Shown here: positions 1 through 8,927 of the stretch, piece by piece
How the letters are laid out: every line of letters begins with the position of its first letter
Numbering within the stretch: the first letter of the stretch is position 1
From: Sporosarcina sp. Te-1
Lineage (GTDB): Bacteria > Bacillota > Bacilli > Bacillales_A > Planococcaceae
DNA length: 64,000 nt
Direction: 5' to 3'
Assembly (NCBI RefSeq): GCF_017498505.1
Contig: NZ_CP071798.1
Span: forward strand, 1-64,000
Notes under the pieces: model-generated
The model's database searches: none
What the model saw: the letters and a program-made list of their open reading frames with translations, nothing else
Told to the model about the DNA's origin: nothing
Position numbers and translations under genes: made by a program

Positions 1-59
1 AGTTTTTTCACTACCTGGTTTTTTTATTAATTCTTGTTGCATTCTCGTGGGTCGGTGGA

Positions 60-204
60 CTGCTCGTAAGTCCTCATGTACTGCTCGTATGTCAGACCAA
101 ACTGCTCGGTAAAGCTATGATCTTCTCATAAGAAAAACCCACCGCTCGTTATCCCCGTTGGACCGCTCATAAATTCACAAAAACTGCTCATAAGTGGTGC
201 GGCT
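60..204. repeat. Short array of about seven degenerate 20-21 bp repeats
   Basis: Units begin at about 60, 81, 102, 122, 142, 163 and 184, each reading close to CTGCTCGTAAG (variants CCGCTCGTTAT, CCGCTCATAAA, CTGCTCATAAG), with spacing of 20 or 21 bp. Units abut each other, so this is a tandem repeat rather than a CRISPR. The sequence is related to the reverse complement of the large array near 44500-45100: the 10-mer GACCGCTCAT at 161-170 appears there inverted. No gene is visible across it. Confidence 0.7.
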
Positions 205-580
205 AATCCTAGCTCAGCTTCACACGATGAAAAATATCTCCAGAGAAATGCCTCAAGTCAAACCTACCACCAACACTTTTTGGACGGCTCCTTTTATAAA
301 AGGAGCTGTTAGAGGATGTAGGTGGATCGTATACTGAAAGCAATTAATAGACTGTTTAAATACATAGACAAACTACCACATATGCAAAAAGAACGAGGGT
401 TAAACGTTATATTCAGTTCTCTTCCTCTGTTGGTGGTCGGCTTATCAATGAAATGAGTGGTTTCTTGTTTGTAGATAGTCGTAGTAACGAAAGCACAAAA
501 CATAATATAAGATGAACTATACTCATGATTGTTTACACTTATCTGTTTTAAACAATAAATCAATGAAAGGTAAATTGTAT
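205..580. other. Gene-free stretch with a 20 bp perfect palindrome
   Basis: No convincing gene lies here. An 84-codon minus-strand frame (309-563) has no recognisable content and overlaps the next gene's upstream region. The notable element is a perfect palindrome at 287-306 (GCTCC TTTTATAAAA GGAGC). It could be a hairpin, an operator or the end of a lost mobile element; no long T-tract follows on either side, so a simple terminator is not favoured. Confidence 0.4.
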
Positions 581-1033
581 ATGCCTATTATCAAACACGA
601 TATTTTTATCAATGCACCTATCAATGTTTGTTTTGACCTTTCGAGAAACGTAGATGTACACAGAGAAACAACAAGTAATACAAAGGAAAAAGCGATTGAG
701 GGGGTTACCGTTGGACTGATGGAAAATGGCGATACCGTTACTTGGGAGGCCACACATCTTGGAGTGAAACAAAAATTAACTGCTAAGATAATAGAGATGG
801 AAAAACCATATAAATTTACTGATGTTATGGTTAAGGGAGCATTTCACTCATTTACACATATACACGAATTTATAGAATGTGGCACAGGGACTACTATGAA
901 AGATACCTTTACTTATAAATCTCCCTTTGGCATGCTTGGAGTAATTGCTGACAAATTATTTTTAGAAAAATATATGAGAAACTTCATTGTAAATCGTGCA
1001 AAAGAGTTAAAAAGGATAGCTGAAAAAAAGTAA
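581..1033 (+). CDS. SRPBCC-fold (polyketide cyclase/START-like) protein
   Basis: A 150-residue soluble protein that looks like a member of the SRPBCC ligand-binding superfamily. The N-terminal strand IFINAPINVCFDLSRN followed by a Glu/Thr-rich strand region, and the C-terminal long helix (LEKYMRNFIVNRAKELKRIA), are the usual shape of this fold. Its ligand cannot be told from sequence. An upstream in-frame ATG at 512 would add 23 residues with no family resemblance. The ATG at 581 has GAAAGG about 10 nt ahead and gives a protein that begins directly with the first beta strand, so I chose it. It stands alone, followed at once by a hairpin terminator. Family call is reasonable; function is unknown. 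Confidence 0.7.
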   Translation: MPIIKHDIFINAPINVCFDLSRNVDVHRETTSNTKEKAIEGVTVGLMENGDTVTWEATHLGVKQKLTAKIIEMEKPYKFTDVMVKGAFHSFTHIHEFIECGTGTTMKDTFTYKSPFGMLGVIADKLFLEKYMRNFIVNRAKELKRIAEKK

Positions 1034-1057
1034 TGGAACCATTTCATTACTTTTTTT
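1025..1057 (+). terminator. Intrinsic terminator after the SRPBCC gene
   Basis: AAGTAATG and CATTACTT form a stem over a loop of about nine bases and are followed by a run of seven T. The stem overlaps the stop codon of the SRPBCC gene. Confidence 0.75.
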
Positions 1058-1109
1058 GTTGATAAAAATATACATAAAAATTAATAGAAACTTTTTAAAT
1101 GAACAATAC

Positions 1110-1168
1110 TTGCAATTCAATCAAAGTATGATATTATAAAAATACATTCTTTTGAATAAAAATACATC
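1110..1168 (+). promoter_or_regulatory. argG promoter with tandem ArgR/AhrC boxes
   Basis: A possible sigma-A promoter reads TTGCAA (1110-1115), 16 bp, TATTAT (1132-1137). Two ARG-box-like sequences follow back to back: TATAAAAATACATT around 1135-1148 and TTTGAATAAAAATACATC at 1151-1168, the second matching the Bacillus pattern CATGAATAAAAATKCAAK well. A further half site, TTGAATAAAG, sits next to the ribosome binding site. This arrangement is expected for arginine repression by ArgR/AhrC; the binding itself is inferred. Confidence 0.7.
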
Positions 1169-1191
1169 GTTGAATAAAGGAGGACGTCGTT

Positions 1192-2400
1192 ATGACAAAG
1201 AAGAAAGTGGTGTTAGCGTATTCGGGCGGTTTGGATACTTCAGTGGCAGTTCAATGGCTTACCGATCAAGGATATGAAGTGGTAGCTTGCTGCTTGGATG
1301 TCGGTGAGGGAAAAGACTTGAACTTCATCCAGCAGAAAGCGTTGCAGGTAGGCGCGGTCAACAGCTATGTCATTGACGCAAAGGAAGAGTTTGCGAATGA
1401 ATACGCATTGCTCGCATTGCAGGCACGCACTTACTATGAGGATAAATATCCGCTCGTTTCTGCTTTGTCCCGTCCTCTCATTTCCAAGAAGCTTGTCGAG
1501 GTGGCACATAAAGAAAATGCGACAGCTGTCGCCCATGGCTGTACCGGAAAAGGAAATGACCAAGTCCGTTTTGAAGTGGCAATTAAAGCATTGGATCCAA
1601 CCTTAGAAGTCATAGCGCCTGTACGGGAATGGAGCTGGTCACGTGAAGAGGAGATCGAGTACGCCAAGACAAAAAATATTCCGATTCCGATCAATCTCGA
1701 CAGCCCTTATTCCATCGATCAGAACCTTTGGGGCCGCAGCAATGAATGCGGTATATTGGAAGATCCATGGGCTGCGCCTCCAGAAGATGCATTTGGCTTG
1801 ACGACTTCAATCGAAAAAGCACCGGATGAACCGGATTATTTGGAAATTGAATTTGCAAAAGGCGTACCGGTCAGCTTGAACGGCAAGGACTATCCGCTCA
1901 GCGAGCTCATCTTGAAATTAAACGAAATCGCCGGGAAACATGGGGTGGGACGAATCGACCATGTGGAAAACAGATTAGTAGGGATCAAATCGCGTGAAGT
2001 GTATGAGTGTCCAGGGGCAGTTACGTTGCTCAAGGCTCATAAGGAGCTGGAAGATATCACCTTAGTAAAGGATGTCGCTCACTTTAAACCACTCGTGTCG
2101 CAAAAGTTAAGCGAGCTCATTTACAATGGACTTTGGTTCTCTCCGCTCCGTGAGGCATTGGAAGCCTTTATCAAAGAAACACAGCAATATGTGAACGGAA
2201 CAGTGCGCGTCAAGTTGTTTAAAGGGCATGCGATTGTGGAAGGCCGTAAATCTGGGAATTCCCTCTACGACGAAAAACTGGCTACGTATACATCCGACGA
2301 TCAATTCGATCAATCGGCGGCGGTCGGTTTCATTCAACTGTGGGGATTGCCGACAGAAGTGCATAGTACAGTGAATCAAAAACAAAAAGTAAAAAATTGA
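1192..2400 (+). CDS. argG: Argininosuccinate synthase
   Basis: Cytosolic enzyme joining citrulline and aspartate with ATP to form argininosuccinate, the penultimate step of arginine synthesis. At 402 residues it has the normal family length. The PP-loop motif [10 protein letters not shown] is at residues 9-18 and [14 protein letters not shown], the conserved substrate-binding stretch, follows near residue 115. The ATG at 1192 is preceded by AAAGGAGG. Tandem ArgR boxes lie upstream. The usual partner argH (argininosuccinate lyase) does not follow: the next 360 bp hold a terminator and then an unrelated export operon, so argH must be elsewhere if present. Confidence 0.97.
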   Translation: MTKKKVVLAYSGGLDTSVAVQWLTDQGYEVVACCLDVGEGKDLNFIQQKALQVGAVNSYVIDAKEEFANEYALLALQARTYYEDKYPLVSALSRPLISKKLVEVAHKENATAVAHGCTGKGNDQVRFEVAIKALDPTLEVIAPVREWSWSREEEIEYAKTKNIPIPINLDSPYSIDQNLWGRSNECGILEDPWAAPPEDAFGLTTSIEKAPDEPDYLEIEFAKGVPVSLNGKDYPLSELILKLNEIAGKHGVGRIDHVENRLVGIKSREVYECPGAVTLLKAHKELEDITLVKDVAHFKPLVSQKLSELIYNGLWFSPLREALEAFIKETQQYVNGTVRVKLFKGHAIVEGRKSGNSLYDEKLATYTSDDQFDQSAAVGFIQLWGLPTEVHSTVNQKQKVKN

Positions 2401-2762
2401 TTGGAGACGGGACTTTCTAACTAAGGCCCTGAAAAAGCTCTATTTGATTTGTTTCTTAGAATAATTAAAACATAAATAATACCATCAGATTTTCAATTCG
2501 GCAGAAAACGATATCCGTTTCACTACGGGGTCTATTTTCTGCCGATTTTCTTGTATGCTTGGCAAGAGAGACCCAAACTACCAAACGAGGCAGAGAATAT
2601 GAAAATTAAATCTTCTGTATGAATAGCTGGGACTAGTGAGTAATTCCTACGAGCTAGCTAAAAATGTTCAATTCTATTAAAAACGGAACATCTGTCTTAG
2701 GTTTATAGTAGAATTTCAATGATGTGTGAAAATTAACCAAAGACGGGTGGGAGGAACACGTG
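2401..2762. other. Intergenic region between argG and the ABC export operon
   Basis: No gene is visible. A strong terminator for argG lies at 2498-2550. The remaining 200 bp before 2763 are AT-rich and presumably carry the promoter for the export operon, but I could not identify convincing -35 and -10 elements. Confidence 0.5.
2498..2550 (+). terminator. Terminator downstream of argG
   Basis: TCGGCAGAAAA (2498-2508) pairs exactly with TTTTCTGCCGA (2535-2545), and the descending arm runs on into TTTTCTTG. Confidence 0.8.
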
Positions 2763-4349
2763 ATGGAACAACAACAGCCAAATGAAGGGGGACAGAGGAA
2801 ATCCCCGAAACTTCTTATCATTTTATTGACCGCTTTTTTTGTTCTGGCGGCAGGCAGTGTTTCGGCTTTCTTTCTGTTGAATAAATCTCCAAAGGCGAAA
2901 TATTTATTGGCCGAAACACAAACATTGAGCCAAATGAGTGAATTAATTCAAGACCGGTATAAAAATGAAGTGGATTGGTTGGAAGTACAAAAGAAGAAGC
3001 CGGTAGAAACGACTTGGGATGTTTCAGCAGAGTGGAATGACCCGGCTGCCGGTTACGACATGCAAGAAATCCAGTCCATCGTGAACAGCACGACTTTACA
3101 GCTTGGGCAAGTGAAGGACCCTGTGAAAAAAGAGTGGGAAATGAACTTGAGTGGATCGCTAGGCAGTGTGGATGTAGAAATCGGTCAAATGTATTTGACG
3201 CCGGAACGGATCTTGCTTGCGCTTCCTTTCACAGAGAAAGTACTTCGCTTTGACGACAAGGATTACGGTAAAATGATGAAGGAGACAGACGATTCCTTCA
3301 CTGGTGATGAAAAACTAGGCTTATCTCAACTATTTGAGGAGCGTTACGGATTTACAGAGGAATTCCGGACATATATCGAAAAAGAATATTTGCAATTCCT
3401 CTATAAGGAACTGCCGGATGAGGCATTTACAAGTGAAAAAGAGGAAATTGATGTTTTCGGCGACAAGATGAAAGTCGAAAAAGTCGAGATGACCCTATCT
3501 GAAGAACAAGTTAAAGATATGTTAAAGAAGCTGTTTGAGAAAGCTCGCAACGACCAAAAATTAAAAGCCTTATTGAAAGAGCAATTGACACTCTCTTCTC
3601 TTGGCGAAGAAGTGCCTAGAGCGGAAGTGGCTGAATTGATCCGGGAATTTGAAGATAGTTTGGATAAAGGAATAGAATCGATGGATCAGTTTGTGATGCC
3701 TGACGGACTGAAATCGACTGTGTGGCATCAGAAGCAAAGTATCGTGAAACGGGAATTCTACATGACAATCGGTCCATCCGAAGATGATGTCGTCACATTC
3801 GATGTGAAGGGCGACCAGCTATTGAAACAAGATGGCCAGAAGTGGAACTATGAAATAACCGGGATCAATGAATATGATGAGGAAGAAGTTCTAGTATTCA
3901 AAGGAGATTTGAACTGGAAGGACGGAAAGTCAAATGACGAAATGTCATTAGGTTATGACGATGCTGAATTTCTATATGAAGGGAACGAAGAGCTGAAAGG
4001 GAAGAAACGTACCTTTACAAGAACCTTCAGTTTCAGTGATGGCTATTCTACTCCTAAAGTTATTTGGAGTGGTGACGCAACCCACGAGAAAGATTCGATG
4101 AAAGCGAATCATGAATTCTCCTTTGAAGAAGAATCGCTTGGAAGCAATACGATCAATCTACATGTAAAGCAACAAGGGAAAATCGTGAAGAAAGTAGATA
4201 TGCCGGATCCGAATAAAAATGTTGTCAATCTTGGTGATATGACCTCGGATGAGTTGGATGCGTTCATTGAAGAAGATTTGCAAGAAGATTTCATGAGATG
4301 GCTAGAAGATTTGATGGAAGACTTGCAGAACGAGTTTGAGGGTCTTTAA
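2763..4349 (+). CDS. Membrane-anchored extracytoplasmic protein of unknown function
   Basis: A 528-residue protein with a short polar N-terminus, one hydrophobic segment (about residues 18-40, LLIILLTAFFVLAAGSVSAF) without a lipobox, and a long acidic, soluble-looking region predicted to lie outside the cell. There is no catalytic motif that I recognise. The C-terminus is strongly acidic (EEDLQEDFMRWLEDLMEDL). GGGAGG precedes both a GTG at 2760 and an ATG at 2763; the ATG has the better spacing. It is the first gene of an operon with two ABC-2 permeases and an ATPase, 19 bp ahead of the first permease. It may therefore be an accessory, sensor or immunity-like protein for that exporter, which is inference only. 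Confidence 0.6.
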   Translation: MEQQQPNEGGQRKSPKLLIILLTAFFVLAAGSVSAFFLLNKSPKAKYLLAETQTLSQMSELIQDRYKNEVDWLEVQKKKPVETTWDVSAEWNDPAAGYDMQEIQSIVNSTTLQLGQVKDPVKKEWEMNLSGSLGSVDVEIGQMYLTPERILLALPFTEKVLRFDDKDYGKMMKETDDSFTGDEKLGLSQLFEERYGFTEEFRTYIEKEYLQFLYKELPDEAFTSEKEEIDVFGDKMKVEKVEMTLSEEQVKDMLKKLFEKARNDQKLKALLKEQLTLSSLGEEVPRAEVAELIREFEDSLDKGIESMDQFVMPDGLKSTVWHQKQSIVKREFYMTIGPSEDDVVTFDVKGDQLLKQDGQKWNYEITGINEYDEEEVLVFKGDLNWKDGKSNDEMSLGYDDAEFLYEGNEELKGKKRTFTRTFSFSDGYSTPKVIWSGDATHEKDSMKANHEFSFEEESLGSNTINLHVKQQGKIVKKVDMPDPNKNVVNLGDMTSDELDAFIEEDLQEDFMRWLEDLMEDLQNEFEGL

Positions 4350-4368
4350 TAAATTCCAATCCATATGA

Positions 4369-5610
4369 ATGGAAGTGAATGGATTGCATGCGATTCGGAA
4401 TACGATCTTTTTTATGAAAGAAGATGCAAAACAGTTGAAGAAGAAGTGGGGAACCCTTCTTCTTCTTTTTCTATTTCCGTTATTTCTCATAGCGCTTGTG
4501 CTACTTTTGGTTGCGGGCATTCTTATCCCGGATGAGGAGGAACCGATCCGCGTTGCAATCGTCGATGAGGATCAAACAAAAGAATCCAAGCTGATCAGTA
4601 AATTACTTGTCGAGACGGCAAGCGGCAATTCGTTCTTGCAGATGACAAGTGCATCCATGGACGAAGCCGAGCGGCTAATGAAGGAGGATAAAATCAGTAC
4701 GTATTTTTCATTGCCGCCAGAGTTTACTGAAAAATTATATGAGGGTGAGTCGGTTACTTTACCGATCGTCGGAAATCCTTCGAGGCCAGTCGACAGTTAC
4801 TTGACTAAAGAACTGATTGATAGCTTGGCACGTTATATCGCATCTGCCCAAGCGAACATACTGACCATCAACGAATTTGCGAAAGAAACCCCCATGTCAC
4901 GGGAAGAACGTTTGGAAATGATGTTTAGCCAGTTTATGAATTTTACGCTTTTCACATTAGGCAAAGATAAACTGGTCGATGAAGAGGTGATCATGAATGC
5001 TGCCACCTCAGCACCAAAGAATTATTACATGGTGTCTGGTTGGTTTATCTCTTTGACAGTTTGGATATTGGGCGTTTACAACGTTTTACAGAGTGAGGAA
5101 CGGCCGTCCATGACGATACGGCTGAGACTTCTCGGAGTAACAGGCAGGCAACGAACCTTTTCCAGATTGTCTATGTCTGTCCTTTATTCAATGGGGCTTG
5201 CTATTCCGCTATTTATCGGGTTGATACAATTTGCCGACGTCGATTTTTACATAATAGATTATGTGCGTGTATTCTTATTCATCAGTTTGTATGGACTCAC
5301 GCTGGCCAGCTGTTTTGCTTTAATTGGCGTCTGGTTCAGATCCGGGAAAACAATTTTGTTTTTACAATGTAGTATTGGTGCTTTAGCAGTGTTTTTAAGC
5401 GGTGCCATTGTGCCTGTCCTGTATTTCCCGCAATCACTGCAGCCCATTTTTCCATATGTATTTTCCTACAGTGATTTGAAATGGGTGATGGAGCTTGTTT
5501 TGGAAGGTAGAAATTATGCCAATTACACTGTCGCAGCTTTCCAAGCAATCGCATTCATGCTCCTATTGTTTCTATCTCTCACGTGGAAAGAGAGGCGGCG
5601 GGTAGTATGA
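4369..5610 (+). CDS. ABC-2 type transporter permease
   Basis: A 413-residue membrane protein with the ABC-2 exporter layout: one transmembrane helix near residues 27-52, a large extracytoplasmic domain to about 215, then about five helices to the C-terminus. The motif IRVAIVDEDQ just after the first helix is typical of the NatB/YhgE-like branch. It probably pairs with the permease encoded immediately downstream, whose start overlaps its stop. The start is uncertain, since the region upstream of the ATG at 4369 has only a weak ribosome binding site (GGAAG lies inside the gene). The exported substrate is unknown. Confidence 0.8.
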   Translation: MEVNGLHAIRNTIFFMKEDAKQLKKKWGTLLLLFLFPLFLIALVLLLVAGILIPDEEEPIRVAIVDEDQTKESKLISKLLVETASGNSFLQMTSASMDEAERLMKEDKISTYFSLPPEFTEKLYEGESVTLPIVGNPSRPVDSYLTKELIDSLARYIASAQANILTINEFAKETPMSREERLEMMFSQFMNFTLFTLGKDKLVDEEVIMNAATSAPKNYYMVSGWFISLTVWILGVYNVLQSEERPSMTIRLRLLGVTGRQRTFSRLSMSVLYSMGLAIPLFIGLIQFADVDFYIIDYVRVFLFISLYGLTLASCFALIGVWFRSGKTILFLQCSIGALAVFLSGAIVPVLYFPQSLQPIFPYVFSYSDLKWVMELVLEGRNYANYTVAAFQAIAFMLLLFLSLTWKERRRVV

Positions 5611-6716
5611 CTTTACTTCGTTTGCGTAAAGAATGGAAAAGCGTAATGATTTGGCTGCTTTTGCCGATCATTTTAACCATTGTTATCGTCAAAGGACTCG
5701 GGGAGTTCCAGCAGAATGCAAAGGTTCCAATTGCATTGATTGTCGAGGATGAGTCCGTTTTAGCGGCAGAATTGGCGGCAAGCATTGCTGAGATGGAATT
5801 GTTATCAGTCCATGATATGGATTTGGATGAAGCGTTGTTTCGATTGAAGCAGCATGAGCTGGACAGTGTATTTGTCATTAAGGAGGGGTACGGTGAACGC
5901 ATCCATTCGAACCAAAGGAATCGGCTGATCGAGGCTTATTCATCGAATCGTTCCTTTGCTTATCCAAGTCTGTCTGAGACGGTTATGTCGCTGGCACAGC
6001 AAGATATATCGAGAGCGAAGGCCGCCTATGTCATCCAACAGATTTTTCATGAATTCGATATGGATCATAAATGGGATTATAACAGGATTATTGATGCGAG
6101 TATTGAAAGACAACGAACCGAGAGCTTATTGCATACGAGTTTTACATTTGAAAAAGGGGCAGTCAAACAGCAAACAGTACCGTTTTTGAATGTTTGGGGC
6201 ATTTGGGCACTGTTTGCCATCATCAGTGCATTTTTCCTTTTTGATTGGATGATCAAAGAAAGCAGACCGTCGATAAAAGTAAGATGGCTGTATGCGGCGA
6301 CAAGCTTTCAAGCTTATTCGGTCCGTTTGTTGGCGATCTACACCTTAATGACACTCGTCGCAGATGGTTTGGCATTGCTTATGTTTGCACAAATCCTAGA
6401 GACCAATGTGACGGTGCGATTTGTCTTATCCTTGCTGGTGTTCAGAACGACGTTGAATCTCTTTTCCTTTTTGCTAGCCATTCTGTTTGAAAGACAAATT
6501 ATGTACTACGTAACGGGGATGGCGGTTAGTATCATGCTGACGATTGCAGGAGGTGGCATCCTCCCGATGGAACGGCTTGCCGGCAAATGGCCGTGGATCG
6601 AGATGATCAGCCCTGTACGTTCACTTATGACAAATTCAATGCCGGTCATATGGTTGTTTCCGTTAGCCGTCTTGCTTGTTGGTTGGATATGGAGAGGAGG
6701 GAAGCGAATTGCTTGA
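5607..6716 (+). CDS. ABC-2 type transporter permease, second subunit
   Basis: A 369-residue paralogue-like partner of the preceding permease: one N-terminal helix (about 12-30, VMIWLLLPIILTIVIV), an extracytoplasmic domain, then a cluster of helices from about residue 195. A longer frame starts at 5583, but the ATG at 5607 overlaps the upstream stop as ATGA, has GGCGGG ahead, and begins with the expected MTLLRLRKEW, so translational coupling is likely. Two different half-size permeases with a single ATPase suggest a heterodimeric exporter. Substrate unknown. Confidence 0.8.
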   Translation: MTLLRLRKEWKSVMIWLLLPIILTIVIVKGLGEFQQNAKVPIALIVEDESVLAAELAASIAEMELLSVHDMDLDEALFRLKQHELDSVFVIKEGYGERIHSNQRNRLIEAYSSNRSFAYPSLSETVMSLAQQDISRAKAAYVIQQIFHEFDMDHKWDYNRIIDASIERQRTESLLHTSFTFEKGAVKQQTVPFLNVWGIWALFAIISAFFLFDWMIKESRPSIKVRWLYAATSFQAYSVRLLAIYTLMTLVADGLALLMFAQILETNVTVRFVLSLLVFRTTLNLFSFLLAILFERQIMYYVTGMAVSIMLTIAGGGILPMERLAGKWPWIEMISPVRSLMTNSMPVIWLFPLAVLLVGWIWRGGKRIA

Positions 6717-7383
6717 ATTGAATGGAGTCCGAAAGAGCTACAAGCGAAAGCAAGTTTTGCAGGATGTGACGTTTCAAATACAGGAAGGGGAGATCGTCGG
6801 CCTTGTAGGCGAAAACGGGGCGGGGAAATCCACCCTTCTTCAATTAATTGCCACAGCAATGGAACCTTCTGCCGGAGAACTTCGTTTAAATGGCAACCGA
6901 TATGAGGATGACATGAAGAACATACGAAAAAGGATTGGCTACGTCCCGCAGGAGATTTCAGTTTGGGATGAGTATACGGTAGAAGAGAATATGAGATTCT
7001 TTGAAAGACTCTCGTGGAAGAGGCGCTCGCCTGAGGAATGCCGGCAGCTTTGCCTCGATCTTCAATTGACCCAATGGACGGAGCCGGTCCATGCTCTCTC
7101 TGGAGGAATGAAGCGTAAATTGAACTTGGCAATCAGTCTTCTCCATAATCCGATTTTGCTATTATTAGACGAGCCAACTGTCGGAATCGATTTGAAATCA
7201 AAGACGGAAATTGGTTCCTATTTGAAGCGGCTGGCGAAGGAGGAAGGGAAAACGATCTTATATACCTCTCATGACATGGATGAAATTTTATCGCTATGCG
7301 ATCGGGTGCTATCCATAGGAGAAGATCCGTTTTATTTTGAATTATTGCAAGCGCGGGGCATCCAGGTGGAACGGCTGTATTAG
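6709..7383 (+). CDS. ABC transporter ATP-binding protein
   Basis: Cytoplasmic ATPase that should energise the two ABC-2 permeases encoded upstream. From the TTG at 6709 it has 224 residues. The Walker A motif GENGAGKST is near residues 34-42, the signature LSGGMKRKLNLA follows, then Walker B LLLLDEPTVG and the switch His in TSHDMDE. The track of open frame reaches back to a TTG at 6676, but GGAGG at 6696-6700 is correctly spaced from the TTG at 6709, which overlaps the end of the preceding gene by 8 bp. It is shorter than many drug-export ATPases, lacking the C-terminal extension. Confidence 0.9.
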   Translation: MLELNGVRKSYKRKQVLQDVTFQIQEGEIVGLVGENGAGKSTLLQLIATAMEPSAGELRLNGNRYEDDMKNIRKRIGYVPQEISVWDEYTVEENMRFFERLSWKRRSPEECRQLCLDLQLTQWTEPVHALSGGMKRKLNLAISLLHNPILLLLDEPTVGIDLKSKTEIGSYLKRLAKEEGKTILYTSHDMDEILSLCDRVLSIGEDPFYFELLQARGIQVERLY

Positions 7384-7421
7384 TCTTCAAATTCTTCCGA
7401 ACATATCGTAGGGGAAACGGA

Positions 7422-8015
7422 GTGAATGAAGAGTTGATTAAACGAAAAAAGTTGGCGGTGGCTGTGGGGCTTATCATCTTATTATGCGGTATTGCAATCT
7501 GGGTGATGACAGGCAAGTGGATCCAGGACGGCATGAGGCCCGTCGCAGATGGTTCCAAGGAATATGCAGTGATTCTTGGTGCGAAAGTGAACGGCGAAAC
7601 ACCTTCCTTAACGTTGAAATACCGTTTGGAAGAAGCTTTGGCATATGCGGAAGCCCATCCAGATGTGATTCTGATCCTTTCAGGAGGACAAGGCCCTGAT
7701 GAGGGAATCAGTGAAGCGGAAGCAATGCGCCGCTATCTTTTGCAAAATGGGGTAGATGAACAGCGTCTGCTCATAGAGGATCAATCCACTTCCACTTATG
7801 AGAATCTGCTGTTTACGAAATGGCTTCTCCCTGAGACAGTGGATGAATTGACTATCATTTCAAGCGACTTCCACTTGGCTAGAGCTAAAAAACTTGCCCG
7901 TGACCTCGGCATCCAATCCGATGTAGTCATCGCAAAAACGCCAGTTTCTGTTCAAGCGAAGCAAAACATTAGGGAACGTCTGGCGTTAATCAAAACAATG
8001 ATCGTTGGAAAGTGA
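7422..8015 (+). CDS. YdcF/SanA-like DUF218 membrane protein
   Basis: A 197-residue protein with one N-terminal transmembrane helix (about 12-30) and a DUF218 (YdcF/ElyC/SanA) domain outside. The family signature is visible: YAVILGAKVNGETPS, then LILSGGQGPDEGISEAEAM, then ISSDFHLARAKKLA. Related proteins are linked to envelope and peptidoglycan precursor homeostasis, but biochemical roles are poorly defined. The GTG start at 7422 follows GGGGAAACGGA. It lies 38 bp after the ABC operon and is probably co-transcribed, ending in a terminator shared with hisJ. Confidence 0.8.
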   Translation: MNEELIKRKKLAVAVGLIILLCGIAIWVMTGKWIQDGMRPVADGSKEYAVILGAKVNGETPSLTLKYRLEEALAYAEAHPDVILILSGGQGPDEGISEAEAMRRYLLQNGVDEQRLLIEDQSTSTYENLLFTKWLLPETVDELTIISSDFHLARAKKLARDLGIQSDVVIAKTPVSVQAKQNIRERLALIKTMIVGK

Positions 8016-8025
8016 TACAGCTGAG

Positions 8026-8056
8026 CGGGAGAGGCGAAGATATGCCTCTCCCGTTT
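8026..8056. terminator. Bidirectional terminator between the DUF218 gene and hisJ
   Basis: CGGGAGAGGC (8026-8035) pairs perfectly with GCCTCTCCCG (8044-8053). It lies between convergent genes. T-richness is modest on the plus side (TTTCC). Confidence 0.65.
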
Positions 8057-8077
8057 CCAGTTGAACGATCGTGTGAA

Positions 8078-8872
8078 TTATAATTGATCGATCGGATGGA
8101 ACTGCGGTTTCATCTGTTCAAATGTTGTCATATAGCGGAATCCAATCGATCGCAACAATTCAGCGGACTCCTTGAATTGGAATGCAATGTCTTCCGGTTT
8201 ATGCGCATCCGAACCTAACGTGATGATTTCACCCCCACATTGCTTATACAATTTCAAGACATCCTCGCTAGGCAATCCACAGTCCAGTCCATAACGGACA
8301 CCTGACGTATTTAGTTCAATCCCTTTCCCCGCAGGAATGATAATCTCGAAAATTTGTCGTAACACATTATGGAAATTGGAGGAAGCCTTTTCTTTCGCAT
8401 ATCGTTTGATGAGATCGATGTGGCCCAAGAGAGAATACGAATCGAAATGCTTCACGCAATGCAGCAGCTCTTCATAATAAATTGCAGACGCTTCATCCAC
8501 CGTCCGGCCTTCGAATAATTCTCCGTAGTGCAATCCTTTTCTCGCGACAGTATGTAGTGAGCAAATAACGAAATCGAATCCTTCTTCCTCCACCATCTCC
8601 CCGCATTTCTGCAATATGTGGGGCTGGACACCGATCTCCACACCCTTTTTGATGCGAATTTGGCCTTGATATATTTCTTGCAGTTGCTTGATTCGTTCGG
8701 CATACAATTTTTTATCGAAATCGAAGAGGATTGAATCGTCCGGATAATCATAGTCGACATGATCGGTAAAACAGATCTCAGTCAAGCTTTGCCGAATCGC
8801 TCCTTTTACCATGTCTTCCATGTCAATATTGCAATCTCCTGAAAATGAACTGTGCATATGGTAATCAAACAT
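8078..8872 (-). CDS. hisJ: Histidinol-phosphatase, PHP family
   Basis: Hydrolyses histidinol phosphate to histidinol, the eighth step of histidine synthesis. The PHP-type metal-binding motifs are visible: DYHMHSSFSGD at the N-terminus, FTDHVDYD, a Glu in KKGVEIG, SLHTV, GHIDLI and LGSDAHKPEDI near the C-terminus. The start at 8872 (MFDYHMHSS) follows AGGAGG; the longer frame to 8911 adds residues with no family match. Length is 264 residues, normal for HisJ. It is divergent from hisZ with about 100 bp between, so the shared region can regulate both. Confidence 0.93.
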   Translation of the reverse strand: MFDYHMHSSFSGDCNIDMEDMVKGAIRQSLTEICFTDHVDYDYPDDSILFDFDKKLYAERIKQLQEIYQGQIRIKKGVEIGVQPHILQKCGEMVEEEGFDFVICSLHTVARKGLHYGELFEGRTVDEASAIYYEELLHCVKHFDSYSLLGHIDLIKRYAKEKASSNFHNVLRQIFEIIIPAGKGIELNTSGVRYGLDCGLPSEDVLKLYKQCGGEIITLGSDAHKPEDIAFQFKESAELLRSIGFRYMTTFEQMKPQFHPIDQL

Positions 8873-8895
8873 TTTTAAAAATTTCCTCCTATCAG

Positions 8896-8924
8896 TTGAC
8901 AAATGATTCATATAGTTTTATAGT
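8896..8924 (+). promoter_or_regulatory. Sigma-A promoter of the his operon
   Basis: TTGACA at 8896-8901, a 17 bp spacer and TATAGT at 8919-8924 form a near-consensus vegetative promoter pointing at hisZ. Confidence 0.8.
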
Positions 8925-8927
8925 ACG

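Noticed and set aside
4109..4520. Two minus-strand frames at the end of the first exporter gene
   Set aside because: They overlap real genes, have no start signals and no family likeness.
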